DNA of 64,000 nt from Apostichopus japonicus (lineage: Eukaryota; Echinodermata; Holothuroidea; Aspidochirotida; Stichopodidae), in NCBI RefSeq assembly GCF_037975245.1, contig NC_092563.1, positions 10,033,001 to 10,097,000 on the forward strand, read 5' to 3'. Below, piece by piece: positions 35,370 to 47,800 of this stretch. The notes beneath the pieces are model-generated. The model had not been told where the DNA came from. It did not search any database and was given only the letters and a program-made list of their open reading frames with translations. Positions within the stretch are counted from its first letter, which is position 1. Each line of letters starts with the position of its first letter. The position numbers and the translations under genes are program-made.

Positions 35370-36655
35370 TTACCATAGTACATATTAGTTTACCATAGTA
35401 CATATCAGCTCACCATAGTACATATCATCTTACCATAGTACATATCAGCTTAAAATAGTACAAATCAGCACACCATAGTACATATCAGCTTACCATAGTC
35501 CATATCAGCTCACCATATTACATATCAGCTTACCATGTTACATATCAGCTCACAATAGTACAAATCAGCTCACAATAGTACATATCAGCTTACCTTAGAA
35601 CATATCAGCTTACCATATACATATCAGCTTACCTTAGTCCATATCAGCTCACCATATTACATTTCAGATTACCATATTACATATCAGCTCACCATAGTAC
35701 ATATCAGCTTACCATGGTACATCTAAGCTTACCATAGTCCATATCAGCTTACTATGGTACATATCAGCTTACCATAGACATAACAGCTTACCATAGTACA
35801 TATCAGCTCACCATAGTTCATAACAGCTTATCATAGTACATATCAGCTTACCATAGTACATACCAGCTCACCATATTACATATCAGCTCACCATAGTACA
35901 TATCAGCTCATAATATTACATATCAGCTCATCATAATACAAATCAGCTCACCATAGTACATATCAGCTCACCATAGCACATCTCAGCTTACCATAGTCCA
36001 TATCAGCTCACCATATTAAATATCAGCTTACCATGTTACATATCAGCTCACAATAGTACAAATCAGCTCACAATAGTACATATCAGCTTACCTTAGAACA
36101 TATCAGCTTACCATAGTACATATCAGCTTACCATAGTACATATCAGCTCACCATAGTACATACCAGCTCACCATATTACATATCAGCTCACCATATTACA
36201 TATCAGCTCATAATATTACATATCAGCTCACCATAATACAAATCAGCTCACCATAGTACATATGAGCTTACCATAGTCCATATCAGCTTACTATAGTACA
36301 TAACAGCTTACCATAGTACATACCAGCTCACCATAGTACATATCAGCTCACCATAGTACAAATCAGCTCACCATAGTTCATATCAGCTTTTCATAGTACA
36401 TATCAGCTCATCATAGTACATATCAGCTCACCATAGTACATATCAGCTCACCATAGAACATATCAGCTCACTATAGTACATATCAGCTCATCATAGTACA
36501 TATCAGCTTACCATAGTACATATCAGCTCACCATAGAACATATCAGCTTACCATAGTACATATCAGCTCATCATAGTACATATCAGCTTACCATAGTACA
36601 TATCAGCTCACCATAGTACATATCAATACCATAGTACATCTAAGCTTACCATAGT
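35370..36655. repeat. 20-bp minisatellite (~64 units), intronic
   Basis: Tandem repeats of CACCATAGTACATATCAGCT with variants TACCATAG, TCATAG, ATTACATA and CAAATCAGCT. It lies in the interval between the stem exon and catalytic exon A of CHST15-like copy 1, so it would be transcribed if that exon link is right. Longer blocks are reiterated: the series around 35500-35600 resembles 36000-36100. Confidence 0.97.
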
Positions 36656-36738
36656 ACACACATTGACCTTTCTGCGCGTAGTGTAATACCTTTGTCTTCA
36701 GCCGAACATTTAAGGGAGAAAAGCGCAACTATCATCGC

Positions 36739-36981
36739 CTAACCTACTTGAAAGAAATGTTTAGGATTCACTATAAAATTCCGTTCATTATTGCCCACCC
36801 CCCCTCCCACCCGCTCCCCCATAACAGCCAAACAGCTAACATTAATTTGACTTTGTCTGAGTAAGAGAGAATTGAAGAAACCTTTAAGTCGTCCTTCATA
36901 CACTTGTCTGAAGACCAAAAACATAATCATAATGATGATGAAAATAAAACTACATAGCCACAAGAGTAATTGGGCTTTCAA
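36739..36981 (-). CDS. possible alternative signal-anchor exon
   Basis: A minus-strand frame beginning ALKAQLLLWLCSFIFIIIMI after a TGAATAG acceptor-like site, with about 20 strongly hydrophobic residues followed by RQVYEGRLKGFF. The frame has no ATG start. Its opening (xLKxxLL) resembles the start of the stem exon at 38009 (TLKGILLG), so it might be an alternative or duplicated membrane-anchor exon of the CHST15-like gene. No clear splice donor is visible; the G/C-rich later part looks noncoding. Confidence 0.22.
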   Translation of the reverse strand: MKAQLLLWLCSFIFIIIMIMFLVFRQVYEGRLKGFFNSLLLRQSQINVSCLAVMGERVGGGVGNNERNFIVNPKHFFQVG

Positions 36982-37478
36982 TGCGGCTATTCAATACTTT
37001 GTTTCTTTTCTTTATTCAACGTCACATCGACAGATGTCTTCGATGAAGTGATAATGCTAATAACCCAGCTCCGTCGACAGTCGGAGGAAAAACATTCAGT
37101 CGGGAGATTAATCATAGCTCAGAAGTATTTATCAGCATAAAACTTTGCGTTTACACCTAACTATAGTCCTAATTAATACTCTAAGCAGACCTCAGAAATG
37201 CAACATTTGACCTCTAAACTTTCACCGCACTCCATGCAATTTTGGACCCGCCTACAGCCCGTCTCATGGCGGATCTTGTCCTTAACTCAGTCGGGCAAAA
37301 TTGCAACTTGCGCCGCCCAACCCCCCCCCTTCCCCTCTCCGCCGGTTGGTTATAAAGAGGTCGCGTAATGTGATATGTACTTAACTAGGTTGTTCAGCCG
37401 CTGTGACTGATAAAGCTCAAATGCTTACATGTCGAAACCCCAACAGTGTGTGTTATATTCTATAACACCACCAACTAA

Positions 37479-38009
37479 TCATATGCCCAAGTTAATCCTC
37501 CTAAAGGCCGCATTCTGATCAAAATCAGAAAGGTTATCCTTGCCATAAATGATCCAATTGTAATTAATATGCTGTTGCTCTTTATGTTTTTGCGCAGACG
37601 TATGAGTTACTATTCCAATCGTTATTTTATAACGAAATGGTTTTCCTATAAAATATACCTCTGGATCGAGTTTCCGAATATCATATGTGTGTGGATCGAG
37701 TACATCCATGCTAACTTTTCCTATTATTTCCTTTGAGCCTGCATTATTATTTCTGTCTGAGAGCAATGTTGTAATGTTTGGTGGGAATTCACCAACGTTG
37801 ATGACCTCGGTTCTGTTGTCACGCTGTCTATATGGGGACGTTCCATAATCTTCTTCATAATATGATAATTCTTTATAAAGTTCAAAGTTTTCTCCATAGC
37901 CGTTTCTTGAGCCTCTACTCTCCTTCGGTGATCTAGGCGACATTAACTGCATTGAATAAACAATAATGAACGCCAGCGAGCCCAGAAGAATGCCTTTCAA
38001 TGTTTTGTC
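37479..38009 (-). CDS. probable N-terminal anchor/stem exon of CHST15-like copy 1
   Basis: Open minus-strand frame of about 177 codons starting after a CTCATATAG acceptor at 38010, with no ATG, so a further 5' exon is expected. It begins DKTLKGILLGSLAFIIVYSM, a short signal-anchor, followed by a polar stem with N-glycosylation sequons (NRT, NIT, NLS) and the segment VLDPHTYDIRKLDPEVYFIG. Orientation, position 2.3 kb upstream of exon A and type II topology suggest the stem of the same protein. The 3' splice donor is not obvious: the frame ends at a TGA near 37479 with no good GTRAG before it, although a GC-type donor (TATG|GCAAGG) is possible. Confidence 0.5.
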   Translation of the reverse strand, partial: DKTLKGILLGSLAFIIVYSMQLMSPRSPKESRGSRNGYGENFELYKELSYYEEDYGTSPYRQRDNRTEVINVGEFPPNITTLLSDRNNNAGSKEIIGKVSMDVLDPHTYDIRKLDPEVYFIGKPFRYKITIGIVTHTSAQKHKEQQHINYNWIIYGKDNLSDFDQNAAFRRINLGI

Positions 38010-41000
38010 CTATATGAGACGAAATCAAAATTAAATATATAAATAAATAATAAGAAACTGAAAATTACAAAGTATGCATTGTCACATAATAAATAACATT
38101 TCTCATTAAATGACAATACATTATCTGCTTCTCTTCTAGCTTTGAACAATGTCAGTCATTACCGAATCTTATAAGTATTGGGAGCTTAAAGTAAACCTGG
38201 CTGTTGCAGGTTTAAGCCAATTCCTGGAACAATAAGCATACTAACGTTATCATCAATGTAGCCCTAACGACGTTATAGGCATCCTATAGGTATCCATTAA
38301 TGAGCCTACACACGCATCAATTAATAGCGAAACAGCCATCAACTGAGCGCTAAACTTTGAGAATGTTTTTAAGTTAGGAAAAGCTAATACTGTAGTTGCA
38401 AATTTTGAAGAAAAACTATATTCAAAGTTTTTCACCTTGTTTTCTCACAAATATTGTCAATTCGTTTTTTTCATCATATTTTTTAAAGGAAGAAGTCAGA
38501 AGCCAGTGAATAGCATTAGTATACCTTGCATATCTCTTACCTGACCGTCAATTAAGAGAGACAATGGCGTGATTACAATTTTGTTATAAAAGGTGGTTAT
38601 GATGTTAAGTCATCCAGTGAAGGGTGTCCCCCCCCCCATCTTTGGACATTTTGGTGAAATGTAGGTCGCTTAGATGAAAAATATTGCTTTGTGTTTTGCA
38701 CCTTTGGAAACAACGTTGAAGAATCTCCAATTGGTTACGTTGTATCGAATGTACATGTTATATCTTTATGTACTGTACACTAGGAATGTTTGTAATATTA
38801 TGTCTGCAAGTAGAGTAATTAAATCACATTTCTATCGTAATTAGTAAATATGGGAATATGTATAAAATATAAATGGTTCCAATTATTGCCATCTGCTGCC
38901 CTTTTGACATGAAAACATTGAGCTTATTGAAGACACATGCACAAATAAAGTATGCTTTTATCATTATGGCCTACAGCGATTTTAAAGCATTCAACTTTGT
39001 TTACGTAACCCTTCTGAAAGTGACCTCTGACCTACCGTACAGTACACCGAAACGGTTCCAGTGGTATTTCAACCAACTGCTGTTTACCCAAATTAGTTTA
39101 ACAAGGATTTCAGTCTTTAGTTTTCTACTAATCTCAAAGCAATGATTCTTGGCATGCCCCGCCCCCCTTCCTCCACCAATCCTATACCCCCAACATAGAA
39201 AAGTAAAGCAGTATAGCATTGCTGTAATTCGTGAAGACATCAATCAAAAGAGAAAGAAGTGTATTTAACCTAAATTACGAAATCACAAACTCACCTGTGA
39301 CCAGATGGTTTCATATTGATTTCACCAAATTTAAACAAATTTTATATCCACTATACAAGATTCCGTAAAGATTTGGTTGTCAAATTTTTTGACAATATAT
39401 AGAAATCTTATGAGAGTTTAAGGTTTGCCTTTGTTCATGGCTTGTTATCAATTGAAAGACATTATACATGGGCGAACGAAAGTATATAATAAGTTGTTTA
39501 TACTATTTCTTTATCTCAAACAGACAATCCATATTAAAGAAAGCAGTACGTAAATATGAGTGTACATAAATGGACTGAGAGATGTGTTGCTCGGCAACCA
39601 TCTATCTCAAGGAGGATCGAATTGATCATTATTGATTAGCACAAGTTTTGTCTCATTTCCTACCGTAACGGTATATTTACAACTAGTTACCGATGCACGC
39701 TATACGCTCATTAATGGTAGCGAGAATGTTGGGAAAATACTAGAGCACCTTGTTGATCATGCCGAGATATCATGCACTGAACTTTGATTTCTAATGTAGA
39801 AACGCAGATGCCTACAGTGTTAAGATTATGGAACAATACGTTGTTACAGTAGAATACTTCCCAAAAATGGGGAGGGTAGGGTGGGGGCAGAATATATTTA
39901 GTTAGAATATATTTAGTCAGAATATATTTAGTTTTTTATAGTCTATACTCTAGCGGCCTTGGTAATTGACCATCTATAGTGTGGAAGTCAGTAGAGCAAT
40001 TAATTGTGCATAGTACCTCACCTAAAGAAATCTGATTTTATGTTATGAGTGTAGCGAACAATGACAGCTAGCTTCAATTAAGTTTTAGTACATTAGATTT
40101 AGCTATTTACGACTATCATGTTTGGTCAAGTTTTAGGACAAGCAACGGCGACAAACAGACACGCCCAATAGATTACAGACTGAATGAAAGTTACCTGCTT
40201 CAGTTATTAACTACGTTATTGTATACTGCCAAGCAAATTGATTGATTAACGCGAATGAAACTCGTTGGGATGAATAAAGCGAATTATTTCAACCCTACAG
40301 TTTAAAGAGGTATTCCGAAAAGCTCTGGGCTTTCTTATCTTCACCGGTCCAATATGTGTTGACTGAATTTAAAGAAATATGTGCATATATAAATTTACAT
40401 ATAATACAACCTCTCATATTTGCTGCATTACTACGTAGGCTATCCGTGGTTATGATCCATAGTTCACCGACTACCTGTTATTTGCAAGGTATTATTTCAT
40501 GTCTTGTAATTAAGAATCGTATTAACTAGTAAGTGTAGGCTACATGTATAGTTGCAAGAAATGATTACTTGTATCAACAGCACAAAGTACAACATCAGCG
40601 ATAAAATGAAAACACGTAATTGGGCACGATGCATTGGATATCAAATATAAAATTATTATTGCGCTCCCGCTCCCCCACTTTCTCTTGACCAGAGACAACA
40701 TCGAGCGGGATTTGTTCTGAAACAGTGTGTAATCGGAATATTAAGGCCACAGTATCCGTTTGAACTCTACAGCTCCTTCGGTAACTTCACTCTGCCCACC
40801 CTGTTATTGCTTTTGTCATGTAAAGTTCTTCTTGGTCGACCCAGTTACGATTTGGGTAGACAACTATGTAATACATTATATATTTCCACGAAGTTATCCG
40901 TGGTCGAGTATGGCAATGTTAGGCTAGGTGAACTGATGAAAAATGCAAGATATGAGTGTATACGGACCACCTATATTACCAGTGACGAACTTATCGCAGC

Positions 41001-42371
41001 CATCGGGACCTGTTCATGAACGATGTTACCCGTATCGGAATCACCAAGTCCTGGATTTAAACTCTACGTATATAGTTCAACATGATATTACTGAGATCAA
41101 ATGGTATACAATGGACCCTCTCCGTCATTTAGGTTTACTATTATCGCGACTTACCTTCATAATGTACCTTGTTACGTACTATAGGCTGCTCAAAGTTCTC
41201 GTGTTGTTTCCCGACATCAAAATGCTGCAGTACAGTTAGTCACAGACAAGAGAAACTAGAGAAACTAGTAAATTCTAAATCTCATTGCCGGCAAAATAAA
41301 GTCATTCCTAGTACCACGATTACACGCTATCAATGCGAAGTATGTCGATATATATTACGTACATATTCAGTTTACATAAAAATGCACGCTTCGTTGAACT
41401 ATAGTTAAACTATAAACACGGAGAGACAAACTATCTTGCTATTCAGTGCCTCACAAAAGGACGTTTTTACTGTGTAACACTTGCACGGTCGGTAGATCGA
41501 GCCGACTTCTATGGCAGGCTTTGTATACGAAGACAATCAATAAATATCTGTTAGACAATGGTTAGACGTAGTCAGCTTCATTGAGCCGGAACTACGCAAC
41601 TAAGTGCCATATGTACAGGCAAGACTATCAACTGCATGTAGCCGGGATAGGATATACTTATTGAACTTTAATATAAATCTACCTATGATATTGTGGGCTT
41701 GGAAAGTGACGCGTTTAGTGCGTAAGTGAAGCAAGTATATAAAGTATATAAAGTTATATAATAGTTTTTTTATAATAGTTAATTATAAATTAGTTAATTG
41801 TAAATTATATTTATATAATAGTAAATTATATCAAGTTATATAAAGTATATGAAGTTGTCAACATTTAACGAGAACTTGAGCCATATTTTGTCCAATATAT
41901 TCTCGCCGGTTCTCTCACGCAAAGAGAACATGTTCAAGGTACCCGTGGAAATCGCTTTAGTGCATGCAAATGACAAATACAAAAATCAAGCAATTCAGAA
42001 AGATTCATTTAGCTTAAAGGTTTGGTTTCACATAAGGAGCGCCGGGGAAGGGGTGACGTACAGGTATTTTGTAACTACCTGGTCCTATTCTACAATTTGG
42101 AGTGTTATACGGTATATGACACATTTTCCTGTTACACGGAACTTTTCGTGCAAGTGCCCAGGCTCAGTTTAGCTTATAAGAAGAGAAAGGGGATATCACA
42201 CACGTACAACCTACCGGCGTGAATCAGGTAATACCCCCCCCCCTCCCCACACCGGCAGTAGTATACAATACATGACCTCTTGCAGAAGCACATTGACTTA
42301 TAATTACACCTGCTCAATGATCGAATGGCCGACCCCCAGATTTGACATCTTTGGAAAAGATACAGTGTTGC
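38010..42371. other. intergenic or 5' intronic, nothing recognised
   Basis: About 4.3 kb between copy 1 and copy 2. No coding exon with recognisable features was found. It contains a C run at 38627-38637, three AGAATATATTTAGT repeats at 39888-39930 and an AT-rich low-complexity stretch at 41735-41860. The missing first exon of copy 1 should lie here. Confidence 0.4.
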
Positions 42372-43864
42372 ATCACGTGACTGGGAAAGTTGAATTAATT
42401 CGTTTGAGTTCTCTTTATAGTAAACTCAGTAACTGACCGTTTTACTTCTTTTTTTTACCCTTCAAACTTTAATGACTTAAAAAATAAACAGTAAAGAAAA
42501 TTGCCTCATTTATTAAACTGGATCGGTTTAATCAAATACATTGATAATAAAGATCAGTCTCTAAATAACATATGGTTTGCTTAAACCAAACAATGAACCT
42601 TCCGAAAGATAGAAACTTGCTGGCAAAAACAAAATTGATGATATGGGCATTGTTATATAACGAAATTTCAGCAAAACTTCAATATCATAAACTACGGTAA
42701 TATAGCTAGTCATAAACTACAATATCATAAACTACGGTAATATAGCTAGTCATAAACTAAATTTCATAAACTACGGTAATATAGCTAGTCATAAACTACA
42801 ATATCATTAACTAAGGTATTATTGCTGGTCCGTTGAAAAGCATCTGTAAAGAGCGCCCGCATTCGTTCTCGGATATAGGGTCAAATCAACGCCGTTTGAA
42901 GAAGACTAAACTATTTCAAGAAGAATCATGGGTTGAGCTTACTATGCTACCAATCTTACGCACGATCCCATGCCACTGTTATTATGTAAATCGCAAGTAA
43001 GAAAGAATGAAATGAAAAATAAAATAATAATAATAATGAAAGTGCAGTTTTGGCCAGGTTTTGGAGACGTCTCTCAAATGCTTCGGATTAACAATACTTG
43101 TGGTTCGACTTTCCACGTGAAATTAGATGTATATGCAATGATAAAATTTACAGACTCGTTCAATATAAATAAATTACCTCATCTTCTTTGATTTAGAGTT
43201 GTGTGTGCGTAAATTTCTGTATATTCATGGTGTATATAAAACTACAACGTGAAGAAACATGAAGGAAATTTGAAAAAGGATGGGGCAATATTTCATGAGC
43301 TTGATTATCAGACATTTAGAAGAGCCGAATGCAATATTTGTAGTTTAAGTTTTCACAACCGTCTGGTACCATATTCGACCGTTAAAATCTTACAGATAAA
43401 TTCTTCATAATAATTTGTTACTTTATTCTACCAACATCTCACTAGGAATGTTGCTATTAGAATAAATCTTCTAAGATTTGCACAAAAAGCCTAAAACATT
43501 ACCATTACATTTGAAACACAATATTTCTTCTACATGGAATCGCAGGAGTTGTATGAATCGACAATTTGTTGGCGTCCTTGAATTATTTTACGTGAAATAT
43601 AACATTGCTTGTTCGGTATGACGAGAAATTACTATACCCAAATGCTTCAATTGCGGCTTTAATTGTCCGAATGTTTGTGAGAATGTGAGTTAGTGCAAGA
43701 ACCTTTCATTCGCACACTAGAATATGTCAAATGTATATGTACACTACATAACCACTAATGATGCGAAACTTACGCATTCGAACCATGTGAATCGTTGAAG
43801 CTAACAAGATTTCAGTTTTCAACATGGATTAGTTCTGTATCATTAATGTTGTCAATTCAATAAT

Positions 43865-43979
43865 AAGTGTATATATAATATATACATATATATACATATA
43901 TATGTATATATACATTTATACATATATACATATACACATATACACACACATATACATATACATATACATAAACATATAC

Positions 43980-44032
<53 letters not shown>
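43865..44032. repeat. (TACATA)n/(TA)n microsatellite
   Basis: Expanded run of TATACATA and then TA dinucleotides that interrupts the CHST15-flank repeat and removes the B-box half of the adjacent SINE head relative to copy 1. Confidence 0.95.
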
Positions 44033-44036
<4 letters not shown>

Positions 44037-44625
44037 AAATTGTAGTGAGTTGTAAAATCCAGAACAGTGAAAAACGTTAACATGCGAACACCCTAACCAC
44101 TAGGCTATGGACGCTGATTGTATGTCCAGTAGTTCGAAACCGGTAAGGAAGGTCGTCATTCACATTACATACACATTGTGTATATATATATATATATATA
44201 TATATACATCCCGTTTGAGCATACCCCGCTATTATACCCCGTTTATATACCCCGTGATATATACCCCGTTTGTATATCCGATACAATGCTTGATACACAC
44301 AATAGTGTCTATAATATTATCAAACTTATGAAATAATGGGATCAGCATTTAGTCCTAGAGTGAGGAGCTGACGTCATCAATAATTTAGTCTTAAAGGAGC
44401 ATTCCAGAGATTCAGCATATGTTAATATCTTACAACCATAATATAACCAAAGCACAAGCACTCATTCGTAGTTGTTGTTGACTATGACATATCAAGATGA
44501 TGAATTCTGTCATAAATCACTGAAAACATGTATTTGGTTCAGTGATACAGTATTCTATAGAATATTAATCGTCTTTGCTTTAATTGTGTTCGTTCTAAGA
44601 AGCTTTCATTATTGGTAGTTGAAAT

Positions 44626-44816
44626 TTAATAGTCCCACAAGAACCTTGTGTCGTTCAGTAATTCAGCTAGTTTGTGGTTCAATGGTCGGTAGAAATCTTG
44701 AAGCATTTTCTTAGTATCTGGTCGTATTACACCTGCTCTTTTTTTCTTCTTCTCCGTCTGTGAATTTTGAACCCCTCTGCTAACAATCCGCTGTATTATT
44801 TCATCTGATGGCGTAT
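44626..44816 (-). CDS. CHST15-like copy 2 exon F'
   Basis: 191 nt, same boundaries and frame as copy 1 exon F. One clear replacement (ERKKKR to EKKKKR) in the basic patch; the DFYRPLN motif and terminal FLWDY are kept. Confidence 0.9.
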
Positions 44817-47800
44817 CTATGAAGAATACGATGACAAAGTGCTATGAATCTGTTAAGCTGTTAAATGAATGACATTTATTATTGTTATAGCATATACGTT
44901 TAATTTGCCAGAAGGTGTGTAAACTGTTACTTACTTAAATTTAAAAACTCCGATAACATTTTGTACTGGTTCACGGAGTCACTCATCCATTCGCTAAGCA
45001 TCACCACGTGGATTTTTTCCCGACCATAGGCTTCTATCCAATCACGTAGAAAATAGTAATACATGCCCCTGAAGAGCTTCTGTGAAATAAGAAAATGTTT
45101 AGTTGGTCACCGCATTGTATACACCTTTACATTACCAGCGACATGTATTCAACATTGAATTAGAAGGTTAATCATGTCTCCCTAAAAAGATAACCAAAAC
45201 CCAGTTTCAATTAATAAACTTAGTTTATACGTGATAGAGGCCATTTTGATAAACAACTGTGCAATACAAAATACAACCATATACTGCATTACATAGCACA
45301 CAACACACATGCACCGGTATTAGAGGATATTATATTCGACAAACATATTATATAATGTATAGGCTGCATCTAAAACCAGATACTTTTTAAGAAAAAGTCC
45401 CCCAGGAAAGAACCTGGGCACGAAAACCAAACTACCGAACGACTGATCCGCTCTCCAGCCCAGTCCTCTTGCATCGGGACTGTGACTGTGTGATCATCGT
45501 CGAGTGTGCATCACCATTCCCCTCGAAAAGGAACAGATACTACACATGATCTTAGCAAAAAGGCCGAGAAGCGATCCATCTAAAACCAGATGGACAGCCT
45601 GAGAGTACCTCAGACTAAAGCCATCATCAGCAAAGTTCAGTGAACAATTTAAGAAAATGAAATTGACTGTGAAATCTGATTGACCAATTGGTCAAGAGAA
45701 CATGAAAAGCGGAACATGGCGAAATCGTATTGGTCCAGCTCTTGTGACAATCACCGCTTTTGATAATCATCACGAATCGGGGAATCTGAATTAACATAAC
45801 TGTCCATGACTGTCAATAACTGCCAGAACATGGCATTTATTTTGCAGTAGGCTAGGAAATGAAACTGTACGCTGAAATTACAGCAAGAAAGTTTGGATTA
45901 TACCCCGATATGAATTGATATACTTTCCTGGATATTAACAAGCATGTTCAATACGCCGAGCCACTATTGTTGGTGCTAAGGATAAAGTTTACACTTGAAG
46001 AGAATATTCGGAAACTCCTGCCAAGTGTGACGTTCAAGTTGAAGCGATAAAGCTTGGTTGCGATGTGAGTGATATCGTTCGTAGAGGTGTGTCATACCGT
46101 GTTGATGCTAGATCCTTGATTCCGACTAAAGGTGAAGTCGACCTGAACTCATGCACCCACCCCCACCCACCCCCACCCCCACCCCCCCAAGTAAAAGGTG
46201 TGTAAATTTTGCTTAATTATTTTGTAGGTGGAACTGAAATGAAAGCCAGAAAAGCATTGAGATATTTTGAAGAGTATTTGCCTTTAATAGAATCAAACAT
46301 TATTAATTTCCTTTGTCTAGGTAAGCTTGGTAGTTTCACTGTTAAATCGAACCATGTCATCGGCATCGTCTCAAATTGAGATGCATATGGAAGTTTAAGC
46401 TTACAGCATTTAAACTTTTAGTAGAGTATAATAAACTTACATGTAATTAACAGGAAACCTGTTCTAACACCTCTCGAAGTCTGAAGTAATTTTTAAACGA
46501 GCGTGATGTCCCTCCTCGTGGTTACTTAACATTAAAACTTAAAACCAATTTTTGAAGGAAATTGTTGAGCGCAGATTTTTACATACTACCATCGGTTATT
46601 TTATATCCACATTTATCCGGTAAGGTTATCAAACTAAGGAGAAAACTGTTGCAAGTGACCAGTTTAATTCGACATATACCAGTTTAATCTGGTTTATGTT
46701 AATATGAATCGGTATCTGTCGATTTAAATTGGTATATGTGGATTCCCCGTGATGTGGTAAAGATAGCCCGGCAGCGATTTTTTCCCCAAACAGGTTTGCA
46801 ATTATGAAATTTTCAGCCAATCAGATTGCTCGTGACATCAGCATCAGTAATGACCATCGCTTGGAAGTTGGAAGACATACACTGAATCAGAAGAATGGTA
46901 AGGTCCACGTGTCTTTAAAAGTCGAAACATGAATGAGTTTATTGACGTCACTGAAACATGCATGGTGCTTAAGCCGAACAGATTAATATTAGTTGTTGAT
47001 TGACCTGTGACACTTAGTTAAGTCTAGTTACGAGGTTTCCTTCCAAACGCCCTAACTTTACTTTTTATGCTTGGAACACATGTTGACCTTACTTATGATA
47101 CATACGCTACATTGGGTTCGTGTTTACTTTATCCAAGATTCGTTAGCCGTTCAATTGAAATCTGAATTCGTTCGTGGAATGGGTACTTTAAAGTCAACTT
47201 CACGACGTGAGTTCCCGAGTCTTGAATGAATATACGCAAAACAAGACAACAGCAAAAGTTTGAATCGGTACAGGACGTGAGTGATTTGCCTGACTATGTA
47301 AGTACTCTAGTAAGTCTAAATTCCCTGTCTAAAATTTGGAAAATGGTACGCTTCAGTGTACAGTTAGATCTCGAGAAGAGAGGACGTATTTGCCGCTTTA
47401 GAAAATCATTGTGCTTTAGCTATTGTGTGTGCTTACTGAACGGGTAGCGCGCAGCTGATAGCTGTATAGCATTATAAATTCCAAACAGTATTTGGCTGAT
47501 TAGAGCAAGAGATTTAAGCCACGCAGTATTTGGCTGACGTTGGCTTTAAATGAAAACAAAATGACACTAAATTAAACTACAAAAACTATACGTTGCTTGA
47601 GACTGACTTGGTATTTGACCTATTCTGTCAGTGATATTACATTGTTTGAAAACCGAAACTGACTTGGCATTTGGCCCTTTCTTGCCGTAGTCCAATACAT
47701 TGGTAATATAGGCTACTCTGGCTGTGAAATGCTGTTATAGACTTGGCATTTCTTATCAGTAAACCGTATCAACCAAGTTTAGCTGACAATTTGAACCGGC

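Noticed and set aside
35370-36655. CRISPR array
   Set aside because: Head-to-tail 20-bp units have no unique spacers, and the context is an animal gene; it is a minisatellite.
37479-38000. Complete protein starting MKGILLG
   Set aside because: The apparent start codon is TTG. An acceptor lies just upstream and there is no in-frame ATG at the left edge, so it is an internal exon rather than a full gene.
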